Source of the DNA: Pithys albifrons albifrons
Lineage: Eukaryota; Chordata; Aves; Passeriformes; Thamnophilidae
Direction: 5' to 3'
Length of the DNA: 64,000 nucleotides
Assembly: GCF_047495875.1 (NCBI RefSeq)
Contig: NC_092468.1
Span: 2,269,345-2,333,344 of the forward strand
Positions 25,440-37,547 of this stretch are shown piece after piece (the first letter of the stretch is position 1; every line of letters starts with the position of its first letter). A program made the translations under genes and the position numbers. A model generated the notes under the pieces. That model was not told the origin of the DNA and did no database searches. It saw only the letters and a program-made list of their open reading frames with translations.

Positions 25440-25830
25440 CCTCGTTCCTCTCCCTGCTTTATTTATGAATAAATAATCGCCGCGGCGGCGAATAAATCAA
25501 GCGGCTCTGGCTGCGCTGCCGCTCCCAGCCGGCTCGTTCCTCTCCCTTTCTCCGGCTCCGAGCGATGCCTGGCAATGCTCGCAGCATCCCTGCCCTCTCC
25601 CCCCTTCCCTCCCGCTCCCATTGTCCTCCCCAGCGCCAGCCTGCAGACCTGCCCCCTCCTTTAATTCCCTGCTGGGGGCTGCTGGCCCGGGCCACACAAG
25701 TGAAAGCATTCCCGAGGCTGAACAAGATTCCCCGAGGGAGAGAGGGCGGTGGGAACGGCGCGGGGGAGCCGTTTATTATTCTTTACAGACTCAGGCGACT
25801 GCGCTCTTTTGGGGGGAAGATTTGCTCTGG
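25440..25830. promoter_or_regulatory. CpG-rich patch with GC hairpin, possible promoter or enhancer
   Basis: The densest CpG stretch I noticed in the window. It contains a hairpin with 6-bp arms TCGCCG/CGGCGA around a CGG loop (25,477-25,491), flanked on both sides by AATAAAT. The pentadecamer CTCGTTCCTCTCCCT occurs twice 92 bp apart (25,441 and 25,533). More CpGs follow at 25,745-25,805 (GGGAACGGCGCGGGGGAGCC). CpG retention suggests a germline-unmethylated regulatory region. No exon can be supported: the frames crossing it have no domain. Confidence 0.35.
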
Positions 25831-25991
25831 GATGGTTTTGTGGTTTTCCTTCCAGTGCCTTGTGGTGTGTTGACAGATGTTGGGAGCACGAGGTGGGGGT
25901 GTGTGCAGGGATGCTCTGCAGCACATGGCAGGGTTTCAGCGCAAGCAGGTGTAGATTTACTGTCCTTCTTTTCCTCAAAGCCAACAGCTGT

Positions 25992-26202
25992 TTGTAAGGA
26001 AACGTTTTCTATTTTATGTCAGTTCAACTCAGTGGCCAGGGCTGTTGTCCTGGGCACATGGTGGTGTGGAGATGCTTTTTTCAATGTGAACACACCTTGT
26101 AAGGAAACATTTCCTGTTTTATATCAGTTCAACTCAGTGGCCAGGGCTGTTGTCCTGGGCACATGGTGGGGTGGAGATGCTTTTTTTCAATGTGAACACA
26201 CC
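25992..26202 (+). repeat. Tandem duplication, two 105-bp units
   Basis: Two adjacent units (25,992-26,096 and 26,097-26,202) each begin TTGTAAGGAAAC and share CAGTTCAACTCAGTGGCCAG, then GTCCTGGGCACATGGTGG and CAATGTGAACACACCTT. They differ at only a handful of positions (for example ACGTTTTCTATTTTATG versus ACATTTCCTGTTTTATA), so the duplication is fairly recent. No coding role is seen. Confidence 0.92.
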
Positions 26203-26689
26203 TTCTGACACATCTGGGCTGAGCAGCAAGGAGCAAAACTTTTCCCTGACCTGACTGTACCTACACAGAGGTGAGAGGGTGGAACTGAGGGTATCAGGAG
26301 CAGGTTGGGATGCTGGAGACTCACTCAGGGATTTGTTGTATTTCTCAGCCTGCTCTTAATCTCTATTTTGCTGCAAGCAGGGCTCGTCAGTGCCCAGTAT
26401 CCCATCCCCTTTCTGCTGGCAATTCCCCATCCCAGCTGCTGTCCTAGCTCTGGTCTCTTCTGCACTGGCTCATCCTGTTGCCATGTTCTGTTTGTGCTGT
26501 AAATGGTTTTTCTGTAGCTGTTGGCTGGGAGCAGGAACAGGAGAGAGGGGTGATGGAAAGGAAGCAAATGGGTATCTTTGCATCCAGATCTTCCTGGGGT
26601 GCTGCTGCTAATGGTGGGGTCATTCATGGTATTACTGTAGCACCAAATGCATGGAAGAAATAAAGAGGGTTGGGAGATTTGTGCAAGAG
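26203..26689. other. Unique DNA, no gene recognised
   Basis: No exon or repeat is recognised between the tandem duplication and the next CR1. Confidence 0.5.
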
Positions 26690-26951
26690 AGCTGGAGAGG
26701 GACTTTGGACAAGGCATGGAGTGACAGGTCAAAGGGGAATGGCTTCCCACTGCCAGAGGGATACTGGGGTATTGGGAAGGGATTCTTGGCTGTGAGGGTG
26801 GGGAGACCCTGGCACAGGGTGCCCAGAGAGGCTGTTGCTGCCCCATCCCTGGAAGTGTCCAAGGCCAGGTTGGACAGGGCTTGGAGCAACCTGGTCTAGT
26901 GGAAGGTCCTTAAGGTCTTTTCCAACCCAAAGCATTCTAGGATTCTGTGAT
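26690..26951 (+). mobile_element. CR1 LINE 3' end
   Basis: A plus-strand CR1 of the type reading AGCTGGAGAGGGACTTTGG, then GGAATGGCTTCCCACTGCC, then GTGTCCAAGGCCAGGTTGG, then GTCTTTTCCAACCCAAAGC and the tail ATTCTAGGATTCTGTGA. Same subtype as the copies at 30.64 and 31.05 kb. Confidence 0.92.
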
Positions 26952-29210
26952 TTGAGAGCAGAAAAGGGACTGAGTAAGGCCACTTGACACAGAGCCAGAT
27001 GTGCTGCTGGCTGTCCACCCTCGGGGCCAGCAAGGCCCCCAGGTGGCCTCCTGATGGACTAGTGACTACTCAAAGTGTGTACAACGTGTGGAACACAGCC
27101 AGGAAAAGAGCTCTGGGACAGAGGAAAGGGCACATGGAGATTTTTGCCTCTGCTGACACTGATGCACCACAGCTGAGGGTTATTTAGCATTTTGTGGGAA
27201 GAGAGGTCACAACAGCAAGGAACAGGTTTCTCTGAAACCTGGGCTGCTCCTGCTGCTGTACCACAGCCACCTGCCAGGCTGGAGCAGCAGCTGGGATCAT
27301 GTGTGGCTTGAGCCAGCAGTGGGTTTGTGGCTCCAAACCCATCTGTGACCTTACCAGAGCAGCTCGTTGCACCTCTTCAAGGAAGAGCAAGGTACTTGTC
27401 TTAAATCTTTATCCCTGCTCAAGGGTTTGGGATTTAATTTTGCATTTCTGTATGAACTTTGGTATCAGTAGATATCTAAATCTAGAAACACTCTGCAGAA
27501 ACACTGCATCTTTTTATCTTTTTTTTTTCTTTTCCTTTTTAAACACTGAGCCAATCAGTTTGGGGTGAAGTTCTGTGCTGCATTAGTCTTCAGCTTCAGG
27601 AAACATGAGAAATGCATGATGTCATCAATTGTGTATCATCACATGCTTTTGAAATGCCATCAGACTTGCTAAATATTCAGTGTATATTTTCTGTCTCAAC
27701 AGACTGTGTTGGCTGAAACTGCTTATGCAAATGAAAAGCTGCACCTCCTCAATAGGTTCTTATGAGCTGATCCTGAGTAATTGGGGTTGAACGGAGCAGT
27801 AGGTGGGAGAAGTCAGCAAAGGCAATAATTAATCAAGTGGCTTCACGTCTAGCCTGGATGTGGATCCCAGAAAACCCTCTCTGAAGACAGGACCTTCATT
27901 CCTAACCATTGCAAATGCCTTGCAGGAGCTCGAGTTATGCAAAACATCCCCTTTTTTAAGTTTTGCCCAGCAACTCCCAAGGGAAGCCTGTTAGAAAGTC
28001 TTTCTCCTCTGAGCCTCTTAGCATGTATTTCTAAACTCCAGCTTATATTAAGTCACAGCTGCTTTGTTCATTGACTGAAATGGCTCTTTTCCACCCTGTT
28101 TTCCTCCCTCCCTTTTTTCCTCCTCCAGTCCTCCATGTATTTCTAGACCCCAGCCATGTCCCTTCTTGGCTTTTGTTTTGCTAGACTAAGTGAGCTGAGC
28201 TCTTTTCATCTCTCCTCAAAGGGCAGAGCTCTCTGTTTCTTGTATCACCCTTTATTTTTGCAGGTCTTTTTGATCTGAAGTGGACCCAGTCTCCCAAATC
28301 ACAGCTTTGGAAGATGACAGAGCCCCTTCCATGGAGATGGTGGGTGCTGGGATGGTGGGTGTGAGAGCGAGGAGCCCACATTCCAACCACGATGAACAAG
28401 CCCCAGAGGGAAGCACAGCACTGCCAAAAGCAGCAAGAAACTTATTTTATCCTCAGGCAAGTCCCTGATAAAGGAAAAATCTTTCCTGTTGTAAAAAAGG
28501 GCATATGCAAAGAACTGCAGAATTGATTTAAGCAGGTGATTGTTAAAAGTGAATCGATACAATAAGTTTCCACATTATTATGAGAAATTAGCTGATTAGA
28601 AACTTGATTAATGGGAAGATTTTTCATGACTATAATTAAAGCACTGTGTGGCTTCTTGTGTAATTGATATTTAATGCTTACATGGAAAGCTGGTTGTCTA
28701 TAAGAAAGGGTTGAGTTGGTTTTTTTTCAATTATTCACCTGTGGATTGGGCAGAGGAGATGCCACGTGGCTCATCTACCAACAGGGAAGGTGGGAGAAGA
28801 GGGTGGGATGCAACTGGTCAGGATCCAGAGAAATGGGAAAATATCAATGTTTCATAGCCCCCTGTGAGATAAAATGAATTGATTGGGGTCTACAAGGAGG
28901 ACAGACAGTGGGATTTTTTCTCTAAGAACAGAAATCTCATTAGTCTAAACTTCAAAGAACCAAAAGAAAATCCCAGCAAGAAACAACAACCCAACTTCTA
29001 TTGCAGGGTGATACAAGAGCAGGGACTCATCCTTGCAGTCTTGTCTCTGAAAATTAGTGTAAAGTTAAAGGAAACATGAAAAAAGAGGCCTTCTCAGCCA
29101 GAGGTGGTACCTTCAGGTTTGATTTTCCTGGAGGAACAGTCTTGATGGGCTTTGTCTGTAAAGTTTTGGAGCATTTCCCAAGAGAGGCAGCGGAGCCTCT
29201 GCAATGTTGG
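26952..29210. other. Unique DNA, no gene recognised
   Basis: No exon or repeat is recognised. A T-rich run lies at 27,510-27,541. 28,490-28,740 is AT-rich with several TTAATT/AATTGAT cores. Nothing can be assigned. Confidence 0.45.
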
Positions 29211-30032
29211 ATCACAGAATCATAGAATGGATTGGGTTGGAAAAGACCTCCCAGATCATCAAGTCCAACCCTTGGTCCAACTCCAGCCCCTTTACCAGAT
29301 CATGGCACTCAGTGCCACGGCCAAGCTCAGCTGAAAAACCTCCAGGGATGGGGAATCCACCCCCTCTCTGGGCAGCCCATTCCAATGCCTGAGCACTCTC
29401 TCTGCAAAGAATTTTTTCTGCTCTCCAACTTCAATTTCCCCTGGCAGAGCTTGAGCCCATCGTGCCCCCTTGTCCTATTGCTGAGTGCCTGGGAGAAGAG
29501 ACCAACCCCCACCTGGCCAGAACTTCCCTTCAGGCAGTTCCAGGCAGTGCTGAGGTCACCTCTGAGCCTCCTCTTCTCCAGGCTGAACACCCCCAGCTCC
29601 CTCAGCCTCTCCCCACAGCATTTGTGCTCCAGTCCCTTCTCCAGCCTCGTTGCTCTTCTCTGGCCCCGCTCCAGCCCCTCAATCTCTTGCCTCAACTGAG
29701 GGGCCCAGAACTGAACACAACACTCAAGGTGTGGCCTCCCCAAGGCAGAGTCCAGGGGAAGGGTCACTGCCCTGGGCCTGCTGGCCACGCTAGTTTGGAT
29801 CCAGGCCAGGATCCCCTTGGCCTTCTTGGCCACCTGGGCACACTGGTGGCTCCTGTTGAGCTTCCTGTCCCTCAGTCCCCCCAGGTCCCTCTGCCTGGCT
29901 GCTCTCCAGCCACTCTGTGCCCAGCCTGGAGCGCTGCAGGGGTTGGGGTGGCCAAAGGGCAGGACCTGCACTTGGCCTTGTTGAACTTCATCCCACTGGA
30001 ATCAGCCCATCTCTCCAGTCTATCCAGATGCC
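29211..30032 (-). mobile_element. CR1 LINE, ~820-bp 3' part including end of RT
   Basis: A well-preserved minus-strand CR1. The plus strand begins ATCACAGAATCATAGAATGG and runs through TTGGAAAAGACCTCCCAG, CCAGGCTGAACACCCCCAGC and the RT-region GCACTTGGCCTTGTTGAAC, where the opposite strand encodes the FNKAKC motif at the end of the CR1 reverse transcriptase. It is truncated at about 30,032. The frames at 29,232-30,151 (plus) and 29,327-29,971 (minus) are parts of this element. It matches the reverse complement of 37.7-38.4 kb closely. Confidence 0.95.
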
Positions 30033-30179
30033 TTATCTGGAAGATCTGCTCTAACCCAATCAGCCCTATGGAAAGGAACTACCTCTCTTCTGTTCCCAGG
30101 GCCTCGGGATCCATAATCTCAGTGGCCTTCCCTGGCTTGGAGGTCTGCTAACTCTGTCTAAAACTAATGTGTTGAATCC

Positions 30180-30415
30180 CACAGAATCACAGGATGGGTC
30201 AGGTTTGAAGGGCCCCCTGTGGTCACCTGGTCCCACCTCCTCATTCCAGCAGGGTCATCCCAGGGCACAAGGATTGCATCCAGATGGTTCTGGAATATGT
30301 CCAGTGAGGAGACTCCATTCCCTTGCTGCGAAACATGTTCAGTTCACAGGAAAAAAATTCTTCCTCCTGTTCAGGTGGAACTTCCTGGGTATCAATTTCT
30401 CCCCTTGCCTTTTGC
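30180..30415 (-). mobile_element. CR1 LINE 3' end
   Basis: A minus-strand CR1 tail: CACAGAATCACAGGATGGG on the plus strand, then GGGTCATCCCAGGGCACAAG, TGGTTCTGGAATATGTCCAG and TCTTCCTCCTGTTCAGGTGG. It is 5'-truncated. This subtype differs from the 29.2-kb copy. Confidence 0.85.
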
Positions 30416-30640
30416 CTTTGTATCCAGATCCCTTTGCCTTGCAGTTCCTCTGGCATTGCTCAAGGCCTGGAACAAAACCTGTGACAGCTCCTGTGCCAAC
30501 TTCAGCAGTTTTTGGGCAACTGTGAAGGATCTGAAGGTGAGGGGGGTACCAAGCACTGCCAAGTGTCCACGTATGTGTTTTCAGACTGTAGCTCATATTG
30601 TGTTATATGATTTTAATTAGATTACTGGGACATAGCAGTG

Positions 30641-30956
30641 CCTGAAGGGGCCTATAACTAAAATAGAGAGACAATTTGCAAGAGCCCAGAGTGACAGGAC
30701 ACAGGGAATGGCTTCCCACTGCCAGAGGGCAGAGTTAGATGGGATATTGGGAAGGAATTCTTCCCTGTGAGGGTGGGCAGGCCCTGGCACAGGGTGTCCA
30801 AGAAAAGCTGTGGCTGCGCCATCCGTGGGAGTGTCCAAGGCCAGGTTAGATGGGACTTGGAGCAACCTGGTCTAGTGGAAGGTGTCCCTGCCCATGATAT
30901 GGAAGGAGTTGGGCTTTAAGGTCCCTTTCAACCCCAAACATTTTGGAATTCTATGA
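30641..30956 (+). mobile_element. CR1 LINE 3' end
   Basis: A plus-strand CR1: CCTGAAGGGGCCTATAACTA, then AGTGACAGGACACAGGGAAT, then GTGGAAGGTGTCCCTGCCCA, then TTAAGGTCCCTTTCAACCCC and a decayed tail TTCTATGAA. Confidence 0.92.
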
Positions 30957-31044
30957 AAAATGGAATGATATGGAGGTCTCTAAAGGATGCAGGTTGTGGA
31001 GATGGTGTTTGGAACATCTTCTTGCCCTGACTCCTTTCCCATAA

Positions 31045-31193
31045 AATCCCCACCCCTGGAAATGTCCAAGGCCAGGTTGGATGGGGCTTGGAGGACCCTG
31101 GTCTGGTGGAAGGTGTCCCTGCCCAGGGCAGGGTGTTGGAATGAGATGAGCTTTAAGGTCCCTTCCAACCCAAACTGTTCTGGGATTCTGTGA
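31045..31193 (+). mobile_element. CR1 LINE 3' tail
   Basis: About 150 bp of a CR1 3' end: GGAAATGTCCAAGGCCAGG, then CTTTAAGGTCCCTTCCAACC and the tail TTCTGGGATTCTGTGA. It lies only 90 bp after the previous CR1 in the same orientation, with unrelated sequence between, so it is a separate insertion or a rearranged fragment. Confidence 0.9.
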
Positions 31194-32784
31194 CATGCTG
31201 TGTGCATCCCTCCACTGAAAGAGAAAATGTTTGCTCCTTAGCACCATGTCCTCTGTCCCTTTTAATTAGCAGCATTAATCCAGATTTTCTTCCCTGACAG
31301 GGGCTACAGCCCTCACTGCAGGGACAGTGCAAGCAATCATGGCAGTGTATGAGCATGAGGCTGCTCCTTTGGAAAAGTGCCTCTCTGAATCTCCATGCAT
31401 CCCAAATCAGATTTTATCCTCCTGGCAGCCAGCATGGGCAGCAGCTGTGCTGGGAGTTTGGGGCAGGGCTGGGTCGAGCAGCCCTCAGCCATGCAGGGAG
31501 CTCACCCTGGGGCTTGTCCCCCATCAGGTGCTGTGCTCTTCTCCTCCACACCAATCTGTTTGTGGCTGTCAGGACGGTGTCTTGCTCTGGGTGTGTATTT
31601 GGGCAATCAGTGTCGCACCTCCTCAGGTGAATCCACAAATCTAATAACAATCAACCCCATCGCTGATGTGTTAGTAACATTTGGGTTTGTTTTGCTCTTC
31701 CTGCAAGCAAGAGTGTTGGAAGGTGGGTAGATGGTGCTAAATTGTGTTTATTGCACGTCTGTTGAGTATATAACATGTCTGTGTGACCTCCCTGAAGAGT
31801 TAGACAAGCCTTTGCACAACATCATAATTCTCAAGCACTCAGAAATGCATACAAATGTTCTGGTGCAATGAGAGGGATTTTAGACCTCCCATGCTGGGTG
31901 ATGGATGTTGCTGGGGGGCCCAGCAGCTGCCCAGATCCACAGGAGAAGACCTCACTTCTTTTTGTCCGGGAGCAAAATGTTAATGAATTCTTCTGGAATG
32001 GCAGAGCAATCGGTGGTAGGTTTTAAAGCTGATAGCCCTGATTGCTTTGGAGAGAGATGCTCTGGAAACTCTTGATGGCACAAGCCAATCTGCAGCCTCT
32101 TTTTACTTTGTAGTGAGCCAAACAGCAAGAAAACTTCAGCACACGAAGTTTTCTTGTCATTTTTATTCTAAAGTAAAGCAATGGAATGTGTGGGATATGC
32201 CAAAACTGCTTTGTTAGGATTCCATTAAATGCTCTTTCCCTCTCTTTTCATAAGCTGAGAGAACATACAAATCTTTATTTTGTCTAATTGTAAAACAGAA
32301 ATGTTTTCACTCTGGCTTCAGATGACATTCTTGGAAAAGTAAACTCCACCAAATAAACACTTCTATCCTGAAGTATCATCTCAGAGTGCTGACTCGTGGG
32401 TTTGGTAGAAGGTATTTCAGAGTCTTGCTGCAACTTAGGAGATGGCAGAATTTTTGAGGGTTGTGGTGTATGATTCAGATTCCAAAATGGATGTTTCTGG
32501 GGAAAGATGGAGCCTCCCAGTAGCTGCTGCAGCTTCTTCAATGAGCAAACTGGAAAGGGAAGCTTTACTATGCTGTAATTGTGTATGTCATGCAGTGAAG
32601 CACATGGAGAAGACCCCAGGGAGAAACAGACACTTTGGACTGAAATTGGGTCTTATCTAAGAGTTACTGATAAGACTTTTGGCAAATTGTGGCAGCCTAT
32701 GCCTACAATAAGAGAGACACTGAGCTGTTAGAGAATGTCAAAGGAAGTCAACGGAGATGGGGACGACTGTGAGGACACTGAGGG
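31194..32784. other. Unique DNA, no gene recognised
   Basis: No exon or repeat is recognised over about 1.6 kb. Frames at 31,327-31,730 in all three plus frames reflect low stop density, not a gene. Confidence 0.45.
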
Positions 32785-33155
32785 CACTTGGTGGGTTCAG
32801 CTGGAGAAGAGGAGACTGAGGGGAGACCTCACTGCAGGGACAACTTCCTTGGGAGGGTCAGGCACTGATCTCTGCTCTGTGGGGACCAGGGACAGCACCC
32901 AGGGAACAGTCTGGAGTTGTGTCAGGGCAGGGTTAGGTGGGATTTCAGGGAAAGGCTCTTCCCCCAGAGGGTGGTGGGCACTGCCCAAGCTCCCCAGGGC
33001 AGTGGGCACAGCCCCAAGGCTGCCAGAGCTCCAGGAGTGCTTGGATGATCCTCTGGGGCACCGAGTGTGAGTGTTGGGGCTGGTCCTGTGCAAGGCTGAG
33101 GGTTGGACCTGCTGATCCTTGTGAGCCCCTTCCAACTCAGCAGTTTCTGTTGTTC
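32785..33155 (+). mobile_element. CR1 LINE 3' end
   Basis: A plus-strand CR1 of the same subtype as 11.2 kb: TTCAGCTGGAGAAGAGGAG, then GGGACCAGGGACAGCACCC, then CAGAGGGTGGTGGGCACTG and CCCCTTCCAACTCAGCAG with a decayed tail. Confidence 0.9.
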
Positions 33156-35348
33156 ACCCCTCCCTGTCTGGCTTTGCTACAAGAGCTCGCTCTCACTGGC
33201 ATTGCCTGACTGAGGGACCCCTTCCACACCATGGAGTTTGCTCCTTGGCTAATCTTATTTGGATAGCAGCAGACTTTGGCAGCCACAGCCTCACTGTGCA
33301 CAGTTTCAGTATTCCTTACTCTGGAGTTTGTGCTCAGACAAGATCAGGCTCCAGATTGCCATTGAAACGGGTCAGAGTCCCACGTTTGCCAGAGCTTGGC
33401 TTGGGAAGGCAGTTTTGCAAGAGAGAAACTTGGCTGAAATAGCCTTTGGGGTAACCCCAGTTGTGTATAAATGTGTCACCTGTAAACCAGCCTGACAGTG
33501 TGTGTGCAAGTGCCAAGAGTCAGGGGTACAGATCTCTCTCCTGGCGTTGGCCCATGTGTGGCTGCCAGCGCTGCAGGAGCTCAGCTCTGACTGGAGAAAC
33601 CCTGGCTCTGGAAACCTCTCCTGGTCCAAGCCAGCTATCCATCAATTACTGATGAGAAACAGGATCAGAGGTCTCCCAGAAATACTTGCCACGAGCTTGT
33701 GTGTCCCACAGAAACCTGGTGGACTGTACCTCGGCAGACGCCGGCTGAGTTGGCTGGGCTGGTTGTCTCAGTGCTGCTACTCTTATTTATTGATGTGGCC
33801 TCCTGGAGAATGTGCTCACTGCTGGAGGACAGGGAGTCATTACAGCCTCTTGAAGGAGAGCAGGAGAAACTGGAGAGCTTACAAAGCTGGGCTCAAAATG
33901 GCCCTCCAAAATGTGGTTTGCAGTTCTTGCAAGGAGCTCCCCTGTGTCCCCTGCTTACCTTGAGCATATTGTTGCAGTGTTTTTCCCCTTCTTTTTGGGT
34001 TCAGTCCACGGACAGGAGCGTTCTGATCCAAAGTCCAGATGCTGAAGTGCGAGTGTGTCGCCCTGAGATGGCCCTGAGGGCTCATCCAGGTACTTGAATT
34101 ACTACCCTGTGATGAATTGCCCTGAACAACTCTGTGCATCTACTCATATTTCCATGGCAAGTGGGAGGCTATTCAGCTTCGTTGGCTTTTGCACGTGGTC
34201 GTGGTTGGGCCGTGGGTGCCTGTAAATCCAGGGAAGTGTGTGTGTGTTTGCTGTGCTGCTGGTTTTTGAGGGCCAGCTCAGAACAAATGCAGTTTTTCTC
34301 TGAGGGCTGTGGCAGGGACAGGCCAGCCCTGTCTGGCTGTTTGCTTCCAGCACAGTTGGGCTCACTTGTGCTTTGGCAACGAGGAAGAAATTTCTCACTG
34401 ATTACAAAAGGACAAGAGGGAAGAATAAATGAATTAAAAAGATTTAAAAAAAAGTCCAGCTACTTTTCATTTTCCAAAGTGCCCATTTTCTTAACTATTC
34501 CTCCAAATTATCATCTCATTAGATTTATTCTGTTTCCTTGATGCTGTTGTTATTCTGTGTATTCCACGTCACTCAGCAAATGTCCCCCATCTCCTTCCAG
34601 CCAACTTGAACAATACATTACAATCACATAATTACGCCGCTGTAATCAAATAATTAAGTTGCACATTAAACAAGCATTAGAGCTCACAAAGGAAGGAGCT
34701 TCAGACATGGGCACAGAATAGGAGGGAGTGAGCCAGGCAGTGGTGATGCTAATTGCATCTTTTTTAATGACTCCAGGTTTTGGGTCTCAGGTGGCAAAAT
34801 GGCAGTGGATGGAGCTTGCTGAGTTTTAACTAAGCAAAAAAGGCTCAGTGAGCAGAGTTCCCGTGGAGAGAAACAAGGCCCAGGGACCAAACACACACAG
34901 GAAGGAAAAGGGATGTGAAGTCTCTTGGATTCAAGTCTATTGAAGCTCAGAACCAGCTCTCCCAGGAGAAGGAGGACACCTGTTCCTTGCCATTGTGGGA
35001 CTCAGCTGGTCTAGGAGGAGAAGCTTCTGAAGTTTGGAATGTCATTATTTACCAGTGGTATGGGAGGAGTGAATAAATCTGTGGGCAAGTCATAAATGTG
35101 GGTGTTTTCTCCTTTTTTTTTTGTTTGTTGATGTGGGAAAAACAACACCAAACAAATCAGGTCTGTGTTCTGGCCTCATCCTGACTCTAATTTGCTACCA
35201 CTCAGGGCAGGTGGCACCTGGGATTCCCTGTTCAAGGTAGATCCAAGAGGCACTGCTGCTCATTCACCCCTGCAGGATGAGCTCTAGGACAAAAGATGGC
35301 CCTGGTCTAGTTATGCCATATCTAAAGAGCAGGAATCTGTCTTTTGAT
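33156..35348. other. Unique DNA, no gene recognised
   Basis: No exon or repeat is recognised. 34,390-34,690 is AT-rich with homeodomain-like TAATTA/ATAATTA cores and is listed separately. Frames near 33.5-34.1 kb lack recognisable domains. Confidence 0.45.
34390..34690. promoter_or_regulatory. Candidate conserved AT-rich block
   Basis: An AT-rich stretch with AAATTATCATCTCATTAG, ACATAATTACGCCGCTGTAA and AATAATTAAGTTGCACATTA. It retains a CpG pair in AT-rich DNA and has repeated TAATT cores, suggestive of a regulatory element. Motif-level impression only. Confidence 0.25.
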
Positions 35349-35353
35349 ACAAA

Positions 35354-35972
35354 TGTGCTGGTTTAAAGGTGAACCAGCAGGGGAAATGAACTCACCACCA
35401 GAGAGATTATAAGTCAGACCTAAAACTTAATAATAATATTACAATAGCAACACTGACACACAAGGGAAATTGCTTTCAACTCACAAAACCCCAGCAGTAT
35501 AACCCAGTGTCCTGGGGCACAAACCCAAGGGGGTTTGTTTGCCCTTGTGCTGAGACCCCTGTGGCTCCCCCAAGTCCAGAGCAAAAGGAAAAGAAAAACC
35601 TGTTGGTGCAGGCGAGGGCTGTGGTCTGGGCGAGAGCGGTGATCTCCTCCTGTCGAGGTCCTGCTGCTCCTCTGGATCCAACGAGAGGTTCCTGAGGTCT
35701 TCTTACCCAGCACTTATGTACCCTCAGGGAGCTCTCAGTCCCTCCCCCTGGGCGGGGACTCACACAATGGGTGATTAACTCTGGGAGCCAGGGGGTATTG
35801 AACTGTTGATGGCCCATTAGCAGCTCTGCCCCCTCAGGCTGGGTGTGAAGGTGATAATGGCTCCCTGGGCAGCTGCTGCCAATGGCCCATTGACCTTGGG
35901 GAATGAATAGAGGGGGTAGCTTTGTGTCACCCCCACACAGGGTTAGCTGGTCCCTCCTGCTGAACTAGGACA
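35354..35972 (-). mobile_element. Solo LTR (family A copy 2)
   Basis: A 619-bp solo LTR in reverse orientation. The plus strand starts TGTGCTGGTTTAAAGGTG and ends TGCTGAACTAGGACA. Perfect 5-bp target duplications ACAAA lie at 35,349-35,353 and 35,973-35,977. It matches 14,434-15,065 closely along its whole length (by eye most positions agree), so both come from one recently active family. No internal retroviral sequence remains. Confidence 0.93.
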
Positions 35973-35977
35973 ACAAA

Positions 35978-37547
35978 TTTGGATGAATTTTTCAAAGCCT
36001 TCTGTGAGTATTGGACAAAACCCCTCTGAAGTGCCTCATGGCTGAGGTCTCCCATAGCTGGGAAGTGGCAGCAGAAGCTGAGGGGGCACTGTCACTCCCC
36101 ACCAGGTTTTAGAAGTGGGTTGGAGAACAACATGCACACTTCATCTGCATCTCTGCAGCAGTGGCTCCAATCTGGGGAAACCAGAGGTCAAATTGAAACA
36201 GAAATTGCAGGCCTGGAGGAAGGACTCTCTGGAGAACAGGAGTAAATGTGTGTCCAGTTTGATACGCCAAGTTAAAAGGGTCTGTGTGGTAGGTCTTTGC
36301 AAGTAGAAACATGGTCCCTTCCTAAAATCTCTGGTTATTAAGTCTCTAAGAATTTCTTTTTTTAATGGGAACTTTAATCTTGCAATTAAAAGCCAATGTT
36401 TGTGCTCAGTAATTGCACAGAGGGGAAAAGGAATGTTCTCTGATGCATGAATAAACACTAGGAGGAGAAAATTGTTTATAGATCAGGGAAGAGTGAGTGG
36501 CAGCAGCCTGGAAGTGACCTAAAGGACAGGGTGCCTTGGGCCTCTTGGGACACTGGAGTGGCTGAGGCAGTGGAAGGCAGCTGAGGAGTGAGGAGCAGCA
36601 ATGGAGGTCCATCAAGCCGTGGCTCTAGTACTGCTCCCATCACTCTGCACCAGCTGTTCAGGCCCTGGGGGATGTGCAGAGCCCTCCTGCCTTTCTCACC
36701 ATGTCACTGTTGTGTCTTACAGCCTGTTCCAGAGATCTGTGCTCCCCCAGCTCCCTCAGAGCTGTCCTTGTGTCATCACACAGACCATGCCTGTCCCAGA
36801 TAAGCCTCCTCACAGTGGAAAAAGGTCACAGCAGCATCTCCACTCATGGGGTGGGAAGTGGAGAGGAAGACATGGTGCAGAAACACAGAATCTGCACTTC
36901 AGCCACAGTTCAGCACTGTATTTTTTCCTGAATCTTGGGAAGAAAACATGATCCTGAAGAATTTCCCCAAATCCCTGCTCTGAGTGTGCATACCTGTGCT
37001 TAAATAAAAAACTGCTGAGCTTCAGAGAAAGGCTCTTTGCTGTATTGAACCTGATTGACCGGGTTGCTGTACCACATATAGACTTCACAACATTTAAATT
37101 GTGCAGATTAGATAAGGTGGTGTTTAAGAGGGGAAAAAAGTCCAGCTACAGAAAGAAGATGCCATTTGATGAGTAGATCCAAGGCTGTAAGTGGAGATTG
37201 AATGTGCTATAAACAATTTAAGGCTTGGGAGAAGGCCAGTGCTGCTGGGGATTCATTTCTAGTCCAGTGTGATGGCTCTCTAACCCTCTAGGAAGAAAGA
37301 GAAAAAAGTCTAGGAAGGGTGATCTTTCACACTGAGTCCTCATCATGTCATCATCACAGATTTCTGAGCATCTCCATGTCCATCCAATATTGGGTATGTG
37401 CTTAAAATAATGCTGTATGTATATACACACTAAAGCACCAGAGCTGTGGATTTATGCAGCCCTCCTGCTCCTGTTGGATGTTTGTGTGTGCATCTGTCTT
37501 GTATAAATCTTGTTCTCCCTATTGTGTCCACACCAGGTGAATTTGTC
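35978..37547. other. Unique DNA, no gene recognised
   Basis: No exon or repeat is recognised between solo LTR copy 2 and the CR1 at 37.55 kb. Confidence 0.45.
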
